From Pseudomonas bohemica (lineage in GTDB: Bacteria > Pseudomonadota > Gammaproteobacteria > Pseudomonadales > Pseudomonadaceae): a stretch of 64,000 bases of DNA. The translations under genes and the position numbers were made by a program. The stretch is taken from assembly GCF_002934685.1 (NCBI RefSeq), contig NZ_NKHL01000120.1, forward strand, positions 261,410-325,409, written 5' to 3'. This document shows, in pieces, positions 35,152 to 42,365 of the stretch. Within the stretch, counting starts at the first letter, position 1; the number at the start of each line of letters is the position of its first letter. Under the pieces are notes generated by a model, which did no database searches, had not been told where the DNA came from, and saw only the letters and a program-made list of their open reading frames with translations.

Positions 35152-36070
35152 CTTTTTTCAACTCATCCATGAGGTGGGAGACGTTTCTGATTCGGACAGC
35201 CCCGAGCTTTTCAAAGCGTTCGGGCCAAGTCAGCTCAGGTTTCCGAAAGCAGCTTTCAAGGATGAAAAGCTTTCTACCTTGAGCTAATGCAGCTCGAGCT
35301 TGCACCAATGTCCCGGACGTATTTCCGGCCTCTACGATCACCGTGGCCTGCGTGAGCGCGGACATCGTCACATTTCGGGCCGGAAAGAAGAGTCGGTTGG
35401 TTTTGTAGTTCTGATTTTTGTAACGCAAGAATGGTACTTGCGAGATAACCAGAAAGCGTTTTGCAATTTCATCCTGCAGGGGACGGTTTTCCTTCGGATA
35501 GTAGTCAATAAGAGACGTCCCTATCACGGCGATGGTCTTTCCGCCTGCTGCAATTGCGGCAGAATGCGCGGCTGTATCGATCCCTTTAGCCAAGCCAGAC
35601 ACTACCGTGTACCCAGCCTTAGATAACGCGTGGGCGATCCTACCCGCGTTCAAGGCACCCTCGGAGCTCGGGGTGCGAGTGCCAACAATCGCAACGGAAG
35701 GCGTCTCAACGAGTTCCCAGTTACCCTGGTAATAGAGGACCTCGACAGGGTGATCAGCATCTCGGAGTTTTTTGGGATACTCACCCGCGCCGTTGATCCT
35801 GACGCCAATGGTCCGTAAGCGATCTTCACCCACCAAACCTACCAATTCAGCCCAAGTACTCTCTACCTCTGCCTCGGGAACGAGCTCAGACGGCAGCGCC
35901 TCTGGATTTTGCCTGAAGAGATCAGCGATGTTAGCGAACCAAGCACCGTTGCCCTTCCATAAGGATTCATACGCGGACATTTCTGTCTGCGTCACGATGG
36001 GGGCGGCCTTAAATAGGTCTGCGAAATTGAAACTAGTCTTATTCATCTGATATGCGGTATCGACTCGCAT
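35132..36070 (-). CDS. DprA-like (SLOG/Rossmann) protein, ShosA-type antitoxin candidate
   Basis: 312 residues. The DprA core is clear: VAIVGTRTPSSEG, VVSGLAKGIDTAAHSAAI, GKTIAVIGTSLIDYYP, PARNVTMSALTQATVIVEAG and SGTLVQARAALAQGR. Chromosomal DprA loads RecA on incoming DNA; here it lacks the usual SAM and winged-helix ends and is coupled to a PRTase. I read it as the antitoxin partner. Transcribed leftward, against the prophage late genes, at the prophage end. AT-rich upstream region supports its own promoter. Confidence 0.78.
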   Translation of the reverse strand: MRVDTAYQMNKTSFNFADLFKAAPIVTQTEMSAYESLWKGNGAWFANIADLFRQNPEALPSELVPEAEVESTWAELVGLVGEDRLRTIGVRINGAGEYPKKLRDADHPVEVLYYQGNWELVETPSVAIVGTRTPSSEGALNAGRIAHALSKAGYTVVSGLAKGIDTAAHSAAIAAGGKTIAVIGTSLIDYYPKENRPLQDEIAKRFLVISQVPFLRYKNQNYKTNRLFFPARNVTMSALTQATVIVEAGNTSGTLVQARAALAQGRKLFILESCFRKPELTWPERFEKLGAVRIRNVSHLMDELKKDAAICS

Positions 36071-36276
36071 CAGCGGCTCATCCGGTGAGTGATTTGTGAG
36101 AATCAGTCGGACAACCCTGCCGACCGATCTTTAATAACATCATACGCCGCAGATTAGCTCAAGCTAGGGCGCCGCCTGATAAAACCACCCGAAGGTCGAC
36201 GGTGAAGCGACCGGCAGGCCAAAGCTGTCATTAAGCTGGCATTTCGGAGCCAAAACGGCCCCATAAGGCATAAAAA

Positions 36277-36304
36277 AAGCACTTGCGATGATCGCTAAGT
36301 GCTT
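36277..36304 (-). terminator. Terminator on minus strand next to the island's left att site
   Basis: AAGCACTT and AAGTGCTT form an 8-bp stem; on the minus strand it is followed by a run of T. It lies 16 bases beyond the att copy at 36320 and is a likely former ssrA terminator, displaced when the island inserted. The remainder of 36071-36276 holds no gene. Confidence 0.7.
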
Positions 36305-36319
36305 GATTTATAACAATTG

Positions 36320-36338
36320 TATGGTGGAGCCGGGGGGA
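36320..36338 (+). other. Left attachment site of the ssrA island
   Basis: TATGGTGGAGCCGGGGGGA is an exact 19-bp copy of the 3' end of tmRNA at 47798-47816. Just inside the island CCTTACACAG (36345-36354) is the inverse of CTGTGTAAGG (47787-47796) at the other end. Confidence 0.9.
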
Positions 36339-36541
36339 ACATAACCTTACACAGCCGCTAGGTTTCCGCCCCCAATCTGCCTGCCCCCATGCCTTCCGCT
36401 GCTACCGTCAGTGTCACACCCTGGTGAGCGGGTTAATGGTTGAGGGGCCAGAATACCGCCGTTGCTCTCCTTGGACAACCCGCTCGCTGGAGATAAATGC
36501 CTGAAGGGGAACTGAACCGGCATCCTCCGACCACGAGATGC

Positions 36542-36769
36542 CTATTCGATTAGCAGGTCTGATGCCTTTACGTCCAAGGCACAGGCAAGCCGCCAGATGT
36601 TGTAAATCGTGACATTTTTCTCACTCCTTTCCAGCATCCCGATATAGGTCCTATGAACCCCGGCATGCTCCGCTAATTCTTCCTGCGATAGCCCAAGCGC
36701 CAGCCTTCTCCGACGCACATTGGTGGCGAAAATTGCTACGAGCGGGCATTGATCTGGTGATATAGGCAT
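36542..36769 (-). CDS. XRE-family HTH regulator
   Basis: 75 residues, a single Cro/CI-type HTH: RRRRLALGLSQEELAEHAGVHRTYIGMLER (read about residues 19-48) with a short C-terminal helix. Small single-domain regulators like this control restriction genes (C proteins) and island promoters. Two direct repeats just upstream of its start suggest autoregulation. It could time expression of the restriction pair at 42.4-45.8 kb or the divergent envelope genes. Confidence 0.88.
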   Translation of the reverse strand: MPISPDQCPLVAIFATNVRRRRLALGLSQEELAEHAGVHRTYIGMLERSEKNVTIYNIWRLACALDVKASDLLIE

Positions 36770-36790
36770 TCACCAAATTTCGCTTTTTGC

Positions 36791-36816
36791 ATACCATGAT
36801 TCGACATACTATGATT
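36791..36816. promoter_or_regulatory. Candidate operator repeats for the XRE regulator
   Basis: ATACCATGATT (36791-36801) and ATACTATGATT (36806-36816) are direct repeats offset by 15 bases, upstream of the XRE start and in the spacer before the divergent 36974 gene. Confidence 0.5.
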
Positions 36817-36973
36817 AGCACTTTCAAGCGCGCAGTACCTAATCTGCTCGCAGAATCCAATCATCGAAATGCAAGGAGCTGCATGTGCTAACCCTTCGGT
36901 CACTCTTGGTCCCGTTTATCCCACCACCTGATCCGTCACGTGAATCAAACGAAAACGCGCGAGGCGTTCAGGT

Positions 36974-37378
36974 ATGAACGGCTGGAGGAGGCTTTGGGTC
37001 GTAGGTTGCATGGCGCTACTCCTTGCACCGGTGTATGGGTATCGCACGTACATACCAAGTGATGAAAAGCTGAATCGGGACCATCAGGAACGCATTGAGG
37101 AGCAGCTAGCTGATATCAAGATCATTGAGGAACCCGTGCAGGGTTCGAACCGCCTTGTTCGTGATGCTCTGATGCAGACCCCGGTTTCTGAACGCCTAGC
37201 CAAAATCGATGAGAGCAATGCTCAACACGCTGAGTTCATGGCGAAGGTGAGCAAGCAGCGTCCGGTTACTGTCGCTCAGCTCGCTGGAGCTTGGATCGTT
37301 TTATGTGGGCTGCTCTATCTCTTTGGATGGAGCATCGCTTGGTTAACTAGGGGTTTTAGTAAAGGGGCCGCCGCATGA
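36974..37378 (+). CDS. Two-helix membrane protein of unknown function
   Basis: 134 residues. An N-terminal hydrophobic segment (about 6-22, possibly an uncleaved signal) and a second at about 103-122 bracket a charged helical domain likely in the periplasm. Stop overlaps the next start as ATGA, so the two are a translational pair. I do not recognise a family. In island context an envelope-linked exclusion or effector role is conceivable but not shown. Confidence 0.65.
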   Translation: MNGWRRLWVVGCMALLLAPVYGYRTYIPSDEKLNRDHQERIEEQLADIKIIEEPVQGSNRLVRDALMQTPVSERLAKIDESNAQHAEFMAKVSKQRPVTVAQLAGAWIVLCGLLYLFGWSIAWLTRGFSKGAAA

Positions 37379-37860
37379 TCGCTGATTCAAATGGGCATAA
37401 AATACCTGACGGTCGCGAAGTGCTTGACTCGATGAGCCCACGCAGAGCGAGAGGATTCTCATTTGACGCATCTCTGAGATGTATTGCGTTGCTGATCACT
37501 ACTGCCGCTATGGTCACTGGATGCAGCTACGGCCTCACTCAGAAGGGCATCGACAACTCGCCCGAAAGTAGCACGGTCACAGTCAAGGGCTCAGCCCGTC
37601 AGGTTTACCAGTCGCTCGCTCAGGAGATGCAGGGACCAGGTTGTCCACCGATTCATTCAAGTAAGCTCTACGGCAATGGAGACGGTTTCGTCGTTTATTT
37701 TGGCGAGAACTTCATAGGCCATAGCTACATCTGGAGCGGTGCCTACGGAAAGCTGGATGGGAATACGGTCAAGGTGACGATACGGGATCAAAGCTACACG
37801 TCCCAGACTGATTTTGTAGACGAGATCGCATCCTTCTTGAGAACTGGTTCGTGCCGATAG
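37375..37860 (+). CDS. Putative lipoprotein, partner of the membrane protein
   Basis: 161 residues from the overlapping ATG. A hydrophobic stretch ends in MVTGC, with Cys50 a likely lipidation site; the long leader suggests a later true start, for example 37432, which puts the Cys at 31. The mature domain (VTVKGSARQVYQSLAQEMQG and two Cys, GCPP and GSCR) resembles small beta-alpha envelope domains. Function unknown. Confidence 0.62.
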   Translation: MIADSNGHKIPDGREVLDSMSPRRARGFSFDASLRCIALLITTAAMVTGCSYGLTQKGIDNSPESSTVTVKGSARQVYQSLAQEMQGPGCPPIHSSKLYGNGDGFVVYFGENFIGHSYIWSGAYGKLDGNTVKVTIRDQSYTSQTDFVDEIASFLRTGSCR

Positions 37861-38054
37861 GCACAACTCGCTATTTGTGAATGGAAGCTCCTGGGATGAG
37901 TCGCCGCAGGAGCTTTAACCTAGCTGAAAGCTTAGATAGCTAATACGATGCGAATGTAGATTTTGCATATGCCGAACCCATGGTAGCCTCAAGCGCTAAC
38001 AAAATGCGGATTGACTTTCGCATACCGCTTGCCTGTACTCATAAAAAGGAATTT

Positions 38055-38798
38055 ATGCCGATGTGGCTCCCCGATCACGAAGATTTGCAACGCATTCACC
38101 AAGAGCTGACGGTGATTTTTGAAGCGGAAGACGACCCTATATCTCCTCCGGGGGTCAAGTCTCTCCCCCTTCTTGAGTCAGCATGCAATCGCCCTCTTAC
38201 TGGAATGGGGGGTGTGGATAAGTATGAATCGCCCGAGGAGAAAATAGCCGCCCTGTTCCATTCGCTTACCAAGAATCACGCTTTTCACAACGGCAACAAA
38301 CGCACTGCGTTGGTTAGCATGCTTACGACGCTTAGTCGGAACGGAAAACGTCTCGACGCAAAGGTCTCGGATGATGAGATTTATGATTTTGTCGTGGCGG
38401 TAACCGCTGATGAATATCCTCATCTAGATCATGGTTTGGACGCGGATGGTATTGTCGATGTGCTAGCCACCTGGATCAGGCAGCATTGGGTAACCGTGAA
38501 CGCTCGCCCAAGCGCGATGAAACTTTCCGAGTTCATCGCCAAGTGCGAACAAGCGGGCGGGAGTTGCAAGGAGGCTAGCGGCGGAGCGTACGTCATCCGC
38601 TACAACACAAAAAGCATTCGTGTTAGCCAAGATACCCGCCAGTTAGATGGTATGGCAGTGATGTCGTATCTTAGAACGCTTGGGCTGAGTGAGTCGAATG
38701 CCGGCATTTCTTTCAGCGAGTTCCAGGACGGATACTCTGGTGACCGGGAACAAATCTATCGGTACATGGCTGCGCTAAAACGCCTGGCAAAGACCTAA
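38055..38798 (+). CDS. Doc-type Fic protein with an extra C-terminal domain
   Basis: 247 residues. The Fic-fold motif HAFHNGNKRTAL lies at 75-86, the death-on-curing variant (HxFx-NKRTA). P1 Doc phosphorylates EF-Tu and halts translation. Doc is about 126 residues; here another 95 follow, with KLSEFIAKCEQAGGSCK, GAYVIRY, then VMSYLRTLGL, a layout reminiscent of HicA-like RNA-binding folds (tentative). No small antitoxin gene is adjacent, so the extra domain may hold the inhibitor. ATG 38055 chosen for AAGGA upstream. Confidence 0.78.
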   Translation: MPMWLPDHEDLQRIHQELTVIFEAEDDPISPPGVKSLPLLESACNRPLTGMGGVDKYESPEEKIAALFHSLTKNHAFHNGNKRTALVSMLTTLSRNGKRLDAKVSDDEIYDFVVAVTADEYPHLDHGLDADGIVDVLATWIRQHWVTVNARPSAMKLSEFIAKCEQAGGSCKEASGGAYVIRYNTKSIRVSQDTRQLDGMAVMSYLRTLGLSESNAGISFSEFQDGYSGDREQIYRYMAALKRLAKT

Positions 38799-38914
38799 TT
38801 TGGAAGCCATTTCACAGTTTCCCGTGACAATCAGTCATCCTGCCGTGCTCATTCTGATCTATCGGTCGCCTCTGGGGCACGCAGTTGAAAGGCGTACAGA
38901 GCCTGTAAATGCCT
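38799..38914. other. Short convergent spacer
   Basis: Lies between the converging Doc-type gene and the leftward three-gene module. I see no clear terminator or gene. Confidence 0.3.
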
Positions 38915-39868
38915 CTATGAGCGCAGCCAGGCTCTCATAGCTTCATAAAGTTCTCGACCTGTAGAGGTCGCGGATCGGCTGGCGTATTCCGGACTGGATT
39001 GCAAACTGTGGGCGGTATAGTCGAACTCTTTACCGCTGTAGGATAGCCACGTGCCTGGGGTTTGAAGCTTAGTCACTGCGATGGCCTTATTGCTCCAGCG
39101 TTGGCGATAACCTCTTGTCGGAGGTGATGCGCCCAGATCGGGTTCCGGCGCAAGTAGCCCTCGAATAGCTTGCGTAGAGATCCTATCCGGGATGCGGGCG
39201 ATGCCATGAAGGTGTAAGGGATGGTTCTCTTCGCTGTCACTGCTGGCAAGCTCCAAGACAAAAACCAGGTCTACGATGCCAAGTGTTCTGAGGAGGGCCG
39301 AAAGGTAATCGGTCGGTCCTTTCTTGGCTGACAAGGCGGCTTCAGCTACCTCGTGGCTTAAACGGAAATTTATTACCTGAGCGTCAGATTGCAGAGAGAA
39401 TCCTAGAAAGCTAAACGCTCGCTTTGTGTCAGCCGACAATCTCCTTTTCCAGTCGTGAAGGGATACACGAGAAGCATAGTTTTGCGCGATTGCGTTTAGG
39501 TGCTCGTTATTGACTTTCAGTCTATCTATGCGTGCTTGGTCTTTTGTTTCCTGAAGGTCCAATTCCCCTAATACTGCTAGGTTCTTCACATGGGACGTAT
39601 AGAAACCGGCCAAGACACCCGCGATAGCTGGTGTGCAGCGCTTTTTTGCTGAGGGTGTAATAGCAGCCTTTTTTGGAAAAGGGCCGCTCGCCTCGATTGC
39701 GTCGCCCTCAACAAAATTGCTCCCGCTGAGGTCCCTGTGCTGGTACGTCATGGTTTTACTCTGCACCGATCCGATAGATTGGATTTTCAAAATCGCCATC
39801 CCGGCAGAATCGCCAGTGTGTTCGGTCCTTACACCTATTTCTAGGGTTTTGACACTTTGACTGTTCAC
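38915..39868 (-). CDS. HxH-motif protein, possible Rep-like factor
   Basis: 317 residues, last of three leftward coupled genes. A strand followed by HPLHLHGIARIPD (about 215-227) resembles the HUH metal-binding motif of rolling-circle Rep and relaxase proteins. A catalytic Tyr is not certain; candidates are in LSYSGKEFDYTAH. It starts at a GTG sharing bases with the upstream stop (GTGA). If a Rep, the excised island could replicate. The assignment rests on one motif. Confidence 0.5.
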   Translation of the reverse strand: MNSQSVKTLEIGVRTEHTGDSAGMAILKIQSIGSVQSKTMTYQHRDLSGSNFVEGDAIEASGPFPKKAAITPSAKKRCTPAIAGVLAGFYTSHVKNLAVLGELDLQETKDQARIDRLKVNNEHLNAIAQNYASRVSLHDWKRRLSADTKRAFSFLGFSLQSDAQVINFRLSHEVAEAALSAKKGPTDYLSALLRTLGIVDLVFVLELASSDSEENHPLHLHGIARIPDRISTQAIRGLLAPEPDLGASPPTRGYRQRWSNKAIAVTKLQTPGTWLSYSGKEFDYTAHSLQSSPEYASRSATSTGRELYEAMRAWLRS

Positions 39869-40524
39869 GTCCCGGTCATGTGTAGGTCAAAGCCTTCACA
39901 CACCACATCATCATCTTCATCCGTTTGATCTGACTGCGCGAGCCTGCGGCGCTCCATCCATTCAAGGTTCGCGATTTCATCCTCGATTCCTTGAGCGTCT
40001 CCATTCATCTCTGCTTCCTCAAGGCGCTGTTTTGCGCGCATCTCAGCTACATCTTGTTCAGACAGAATATGAATCTGAAGAGTAGGAAGCTCTTCGATGT
40101 CCTGTGCCTGATTGAGTTTCTCGATAGGCAGAGATCGTCGGGTCACATCTTGGGTTAGCTTTAGCGCCGTTGATGCAGCTGCGAGCCCCCTGAATGCAAC
40201 CGGGTCCGTCGGGTCAAGCGCCTCCAAGGCGTTACCGATCTTGGTCCTGATCAGATAACTCAGTGCCAGCTCATCAGCTACCAGTGTCGCTACTGTCTGT
40301 TGTACTGCTTCGAGTGAGAAAGCAGAGCTGAGCAGCTCTTCCCTCGCTTTGTCGATGAGGGCCCTTGTTCCTGCGCCCGCGACAGCCTTGTTGGTCTTTA
40401 TGATGCGTTGCACAGTGCTGATGCTGAGGTCCAGGCGATCCGCAATCACCGGGAGCGTGTATCCAGCTTCCCGGAGAATGACGACCTGGGTATTTTGATC
40501 TGGAGTGGACTTTTTGCCGGGCAT
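39865..40524 (-). CDS. HTH DNA-binding protein
   Basis: 219 residues. An N-terminal helix-turn-helix (VVILREAGYTLPVIADRLDLSISTVQRII, about 14-42) is followed by a long helical region and an acidic end. ATG 40524 lies just after the upstream stop with GAGGTG as ribosome site. The layout resembles terminase-small-like or partition-type DNA binders. Middle gene of the module; function unknown. Confidence 0.6.
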   Translation of the reverse strand: MPGKKSTPDQNTQVVILREAGYTLPVIADRLDLSISTVQRIIKTNKAVAGAGTRALIDKAREELLSSAFSLEAVQQTVATLVADELALSYLIRTKIGNALEALDPTDPVAFRGLAAASTALKLTQDVTRRSLPIEKLNQAQDIEELPTLQIHILSEQDVAEMRAKQRLEEAEMNGDAQGIEDEIANLEWMERRRLAQSDQTDEDDDVVCEGFDLHMTGT

Positions 40525-40525
40525 C

Positions 40526-40960
40526 TCACACCTCGTCTTCAAGGGAGGGGATGACAGTCGGCTTTGGAGGCAGCTTTGCTAGGGCTAACAACTCGCATTC
40601 AAGTCGGCCCCAGTTGCCTGTAACGGTGGCGAGCGGAAAACCGGACAAGCGAGCGACATCGTTGGTTTGAAAGGGCGCTAGCGAGGCGAGCAGGGTGCCG
40701 GATGCTCTAAGCCCTTCTATGAGAGCTTCGGTGATGGCCTGGCGTGTATGGCGGCGTTGCGTGATCGCCGCAGCGGGTTGGTTCCTGCATGGTCTGGGCG
40801 AACGGATGCCATTCTTACGGCAGAGATGGTAGGCGGAATCTTTCGTCCAGCGAACCCCGTCGGTTCTGGGATTGCTGTTGTTCAGATGTTGCGCTAGTCG
40901 GCGGTATGAGCTGAGTGAGTTACTGAGGAAATCACGAGCGTTTTCTTCTATTGTACTCAT
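40526..40960 (-). CDS. HTH protein, recombinase-accessory-like
   Basis: 144 residues, first of the module. YRRLAQHLNNSNPRTDGVRW then TKDSAYHLCRKNGI resembles the AxxLNxxGIxTxxGxxW-type HTH found in large serine recombinases, here without a catalytic domain. A second possible HTH lies in TNDVARLSGFPLATVTGNW. Its stop is two bases before the next ATG. Probably a regulator or site-binding partner. Confidence 0.55.
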   Translation of the reverse strand: MSTIEENARDFLSNSLSSYRRLAQHLNNSNPRTDGVRWTKDSAYHLCRKNGIRSPRPCRNQPAAAITQRRHTRQAITEALIEGLRASGTLLASLAPFQTNDVARLSGFPLATVTGNWGRLECELLALAKLPPKPTVIPSLEDEV

Positions 40961-41291
40961 CGAGGCGTATCCTTCGTTTAGGGTATTGGTAGCGGTTCAT
41001 AAATGAGTCTCTCGTCTGTTTAATGGTTAATCTGCTTCTATTGAGCAGTGGGTTAATGATAAGGCGTTGAATGCTTAGCGTCTAGCGTTTGATTTCAGGT
41101 AGTCTCTTGATTTGCAAGCGTTTTTTCGACATTTATCACTGGAAGATTGGCTGGCTCAAAGTCTTGGTTTCTTGATCCATGCGCCTGAAATTCACGCTAC
41201 CGACTCCGGACAAAATTCGTCCGTGGGCGCTGACATAATGCCAGGAAGCACAAAGCCCGCACGAGGCGGGCTAGGGGACCTTACAGCTAGC
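40961..41291. other. Gene-free stretch between the HTH module and the resolvase
   Basis: Contains the promoter region of the leftward module. It ends in a hairpin AGCCCGC-ACGAG-GCGGGCT (41254-41273), a likely bidirectional terminator for the resolvase. No reading frame here is convincing. Confidence 0.4.
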
Positions 41292-41915
41292 TCAGGCGAT
41301 CAGCGCCCGCTTGATGCGGTACACAGTCGCAACGCCGCACTCGGCCATCTTGGCGACCTCTTCAGCAGACGCCTGCGGATGTTTTGCGAGGATGCTTTCA
41401 ACCTTCTTCCACTTGGCCGCGTCCTTGCTCTTGCCGGTAGGCTTCCAGTCAGGGTTAGCGGCCTGCTTGTTCTGGATACCTTGGCGGATACGCTCCACGC
41501 GTTTTTCTTGATCGAGACGAGCCATTGTTGCCATAAGATCGATCAGCATGCCGTTGACCACTTCCATGATCTGGCCGGTGATACCGCTGTCCTGTACAAG
41601 TAAGTGGCTGGTTGGTAGGTCAGCGATGACCAGCCGCAAGCCCTTAGCTTCAATCGTAGCTTTTAGCGATCTCCAATCCGACTGAGAGAGGCGAGTAAGC
41701 CTGTCTACGGATTCACATAGACAGATGTCACCGGGTGCTGCTGCTTCGAGCATGGCGAGCAACTGAGGGCGATCAAGCTTAGTCCCGCTGATGTTCTCCG
41801 CGTAGAAGCCCGCGATATCGAGCCCTTTCTCTGTGGCAAAGGCTTCGAGTGCAGCTTTCGCTCTGTTGGCGTCTTGATCTTTGGTCGATGCGCGGAGGTA
41901 GAGATGGGCGAGCAT
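41292..41915 (-). CDS. Serine recombinase (resolvase/invertase family)
   Basis: 207 residues. The catalytic domain starts MLAHLYLRAS with Ser10 as nucleophile and Arg8; ENISGTKLDRPQLLAML and ESVDRLTRL are conserved blocks. A C-terminal HTH (ASAEEVAKMAECGVATVYRIKRAL) binds DNA. Typically resolves dimers or inverts DNA. It is separate from the tyrosine integrase, so it may maintain a circular form or act on the repeats just upstream. Confidence 0.92.
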   Translation of the reverse strand: MLAHLYLRASTKDQDANRAKAALEAFATEKGLDIAGFYAENISGTKLDRPQLLAMLEAAAPGDICLCESVDRLTRLSQSDWRSLKATIEAKGLRLVIADLPTSHLLVQDSGITGQIMEVVNGMLIDLMATMARLDQEKRVERIRQGIQNKQAANPDWKPTGKSKDAAKWKKVESILAKHPQASAEEVAKMAECGVATVYRIKRALIA

Positions 41916-41940
41916 TAGCGTTTATCCGTTAGACTAAAAT

Positions 41941-42025
41941 TTGATAGGTCTATGATAATCTGATCATATAGCTATTTACGAGAGCTATTTGATAGATGGC
42001 GACAGATGGTCGGCTGACTATCAAA
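41941..42025. repeat. Candidate resolvase site
   Basis: TTGATAG occurs at 41941-41947 and, as TTTGATAG, at 41988-41995; the inverse CTATCAAA is at 42018-42025. The set lies 25-110 bases from the recombinase start, the usual place of a res site. AT-rich DNA with AGCTATTT elements fills the middle. The rest of 42026-42365 holds no gene. Confidence 0.45.
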
Positions 42026-42365
42026 CCTGTCTACTCCTCTGATATCGCTTCGGTAGTGATTCCGAACACCCGCTGTCAAGATTAGGGCTAGGACCCTGGC
42101 CTTTCGCAGTGAGAGCAATGAGGCTCAGTTCGCTGATGAGGAAGCCGCAGTGACAAACTATTGCTCGGCTGCAAGGCAAAGGCCGGTGGCGTGACTCTGA
42201 TCTGATTGCTCGTGCAGAAATGGTCTGCATTTAGGCAGCGATACAGCGCTATCGTCGATTGAAGGGTTATGTCGCTGGCTTCAGAGCGGTTCGCATGGCA
42301 CAGTCACACATTTGCCACCCTGCCGGTAACGGTGGCGCATATGCATTGTGAGAGCCTTTCCCAAC

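Larger units (their letters stand above)
8064..36076 (+). mobile_element. Late half of a lambdoid prophage (HK97-type head, lambda-type tail)
   Basis: A continuous, almost wholly rightward block with intact lysis, packaging, head, neck, tail, fibre and endolysin genes, and an opposite-strand DprA/PRTase pair at the end. The order is that of siphophages with HK97 heads and lambda tails. Integrase, excisionase, repressor, replication and antitermination genes are absent to the right of the IS21. They either lie left of the window or were deleted. The right limit is taken as the ShosTA-like pair; an exact prophage att site is not proven. Confidence 0.8.

Noticed and set aside
36340..36541. tRNA-like T-arm motif near the island's left end
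   Set aside because: A short CCGGTTCAGTTCC stretch on the minus strand resembles a T arm, but no acceptor or anticodon arms fold around it.
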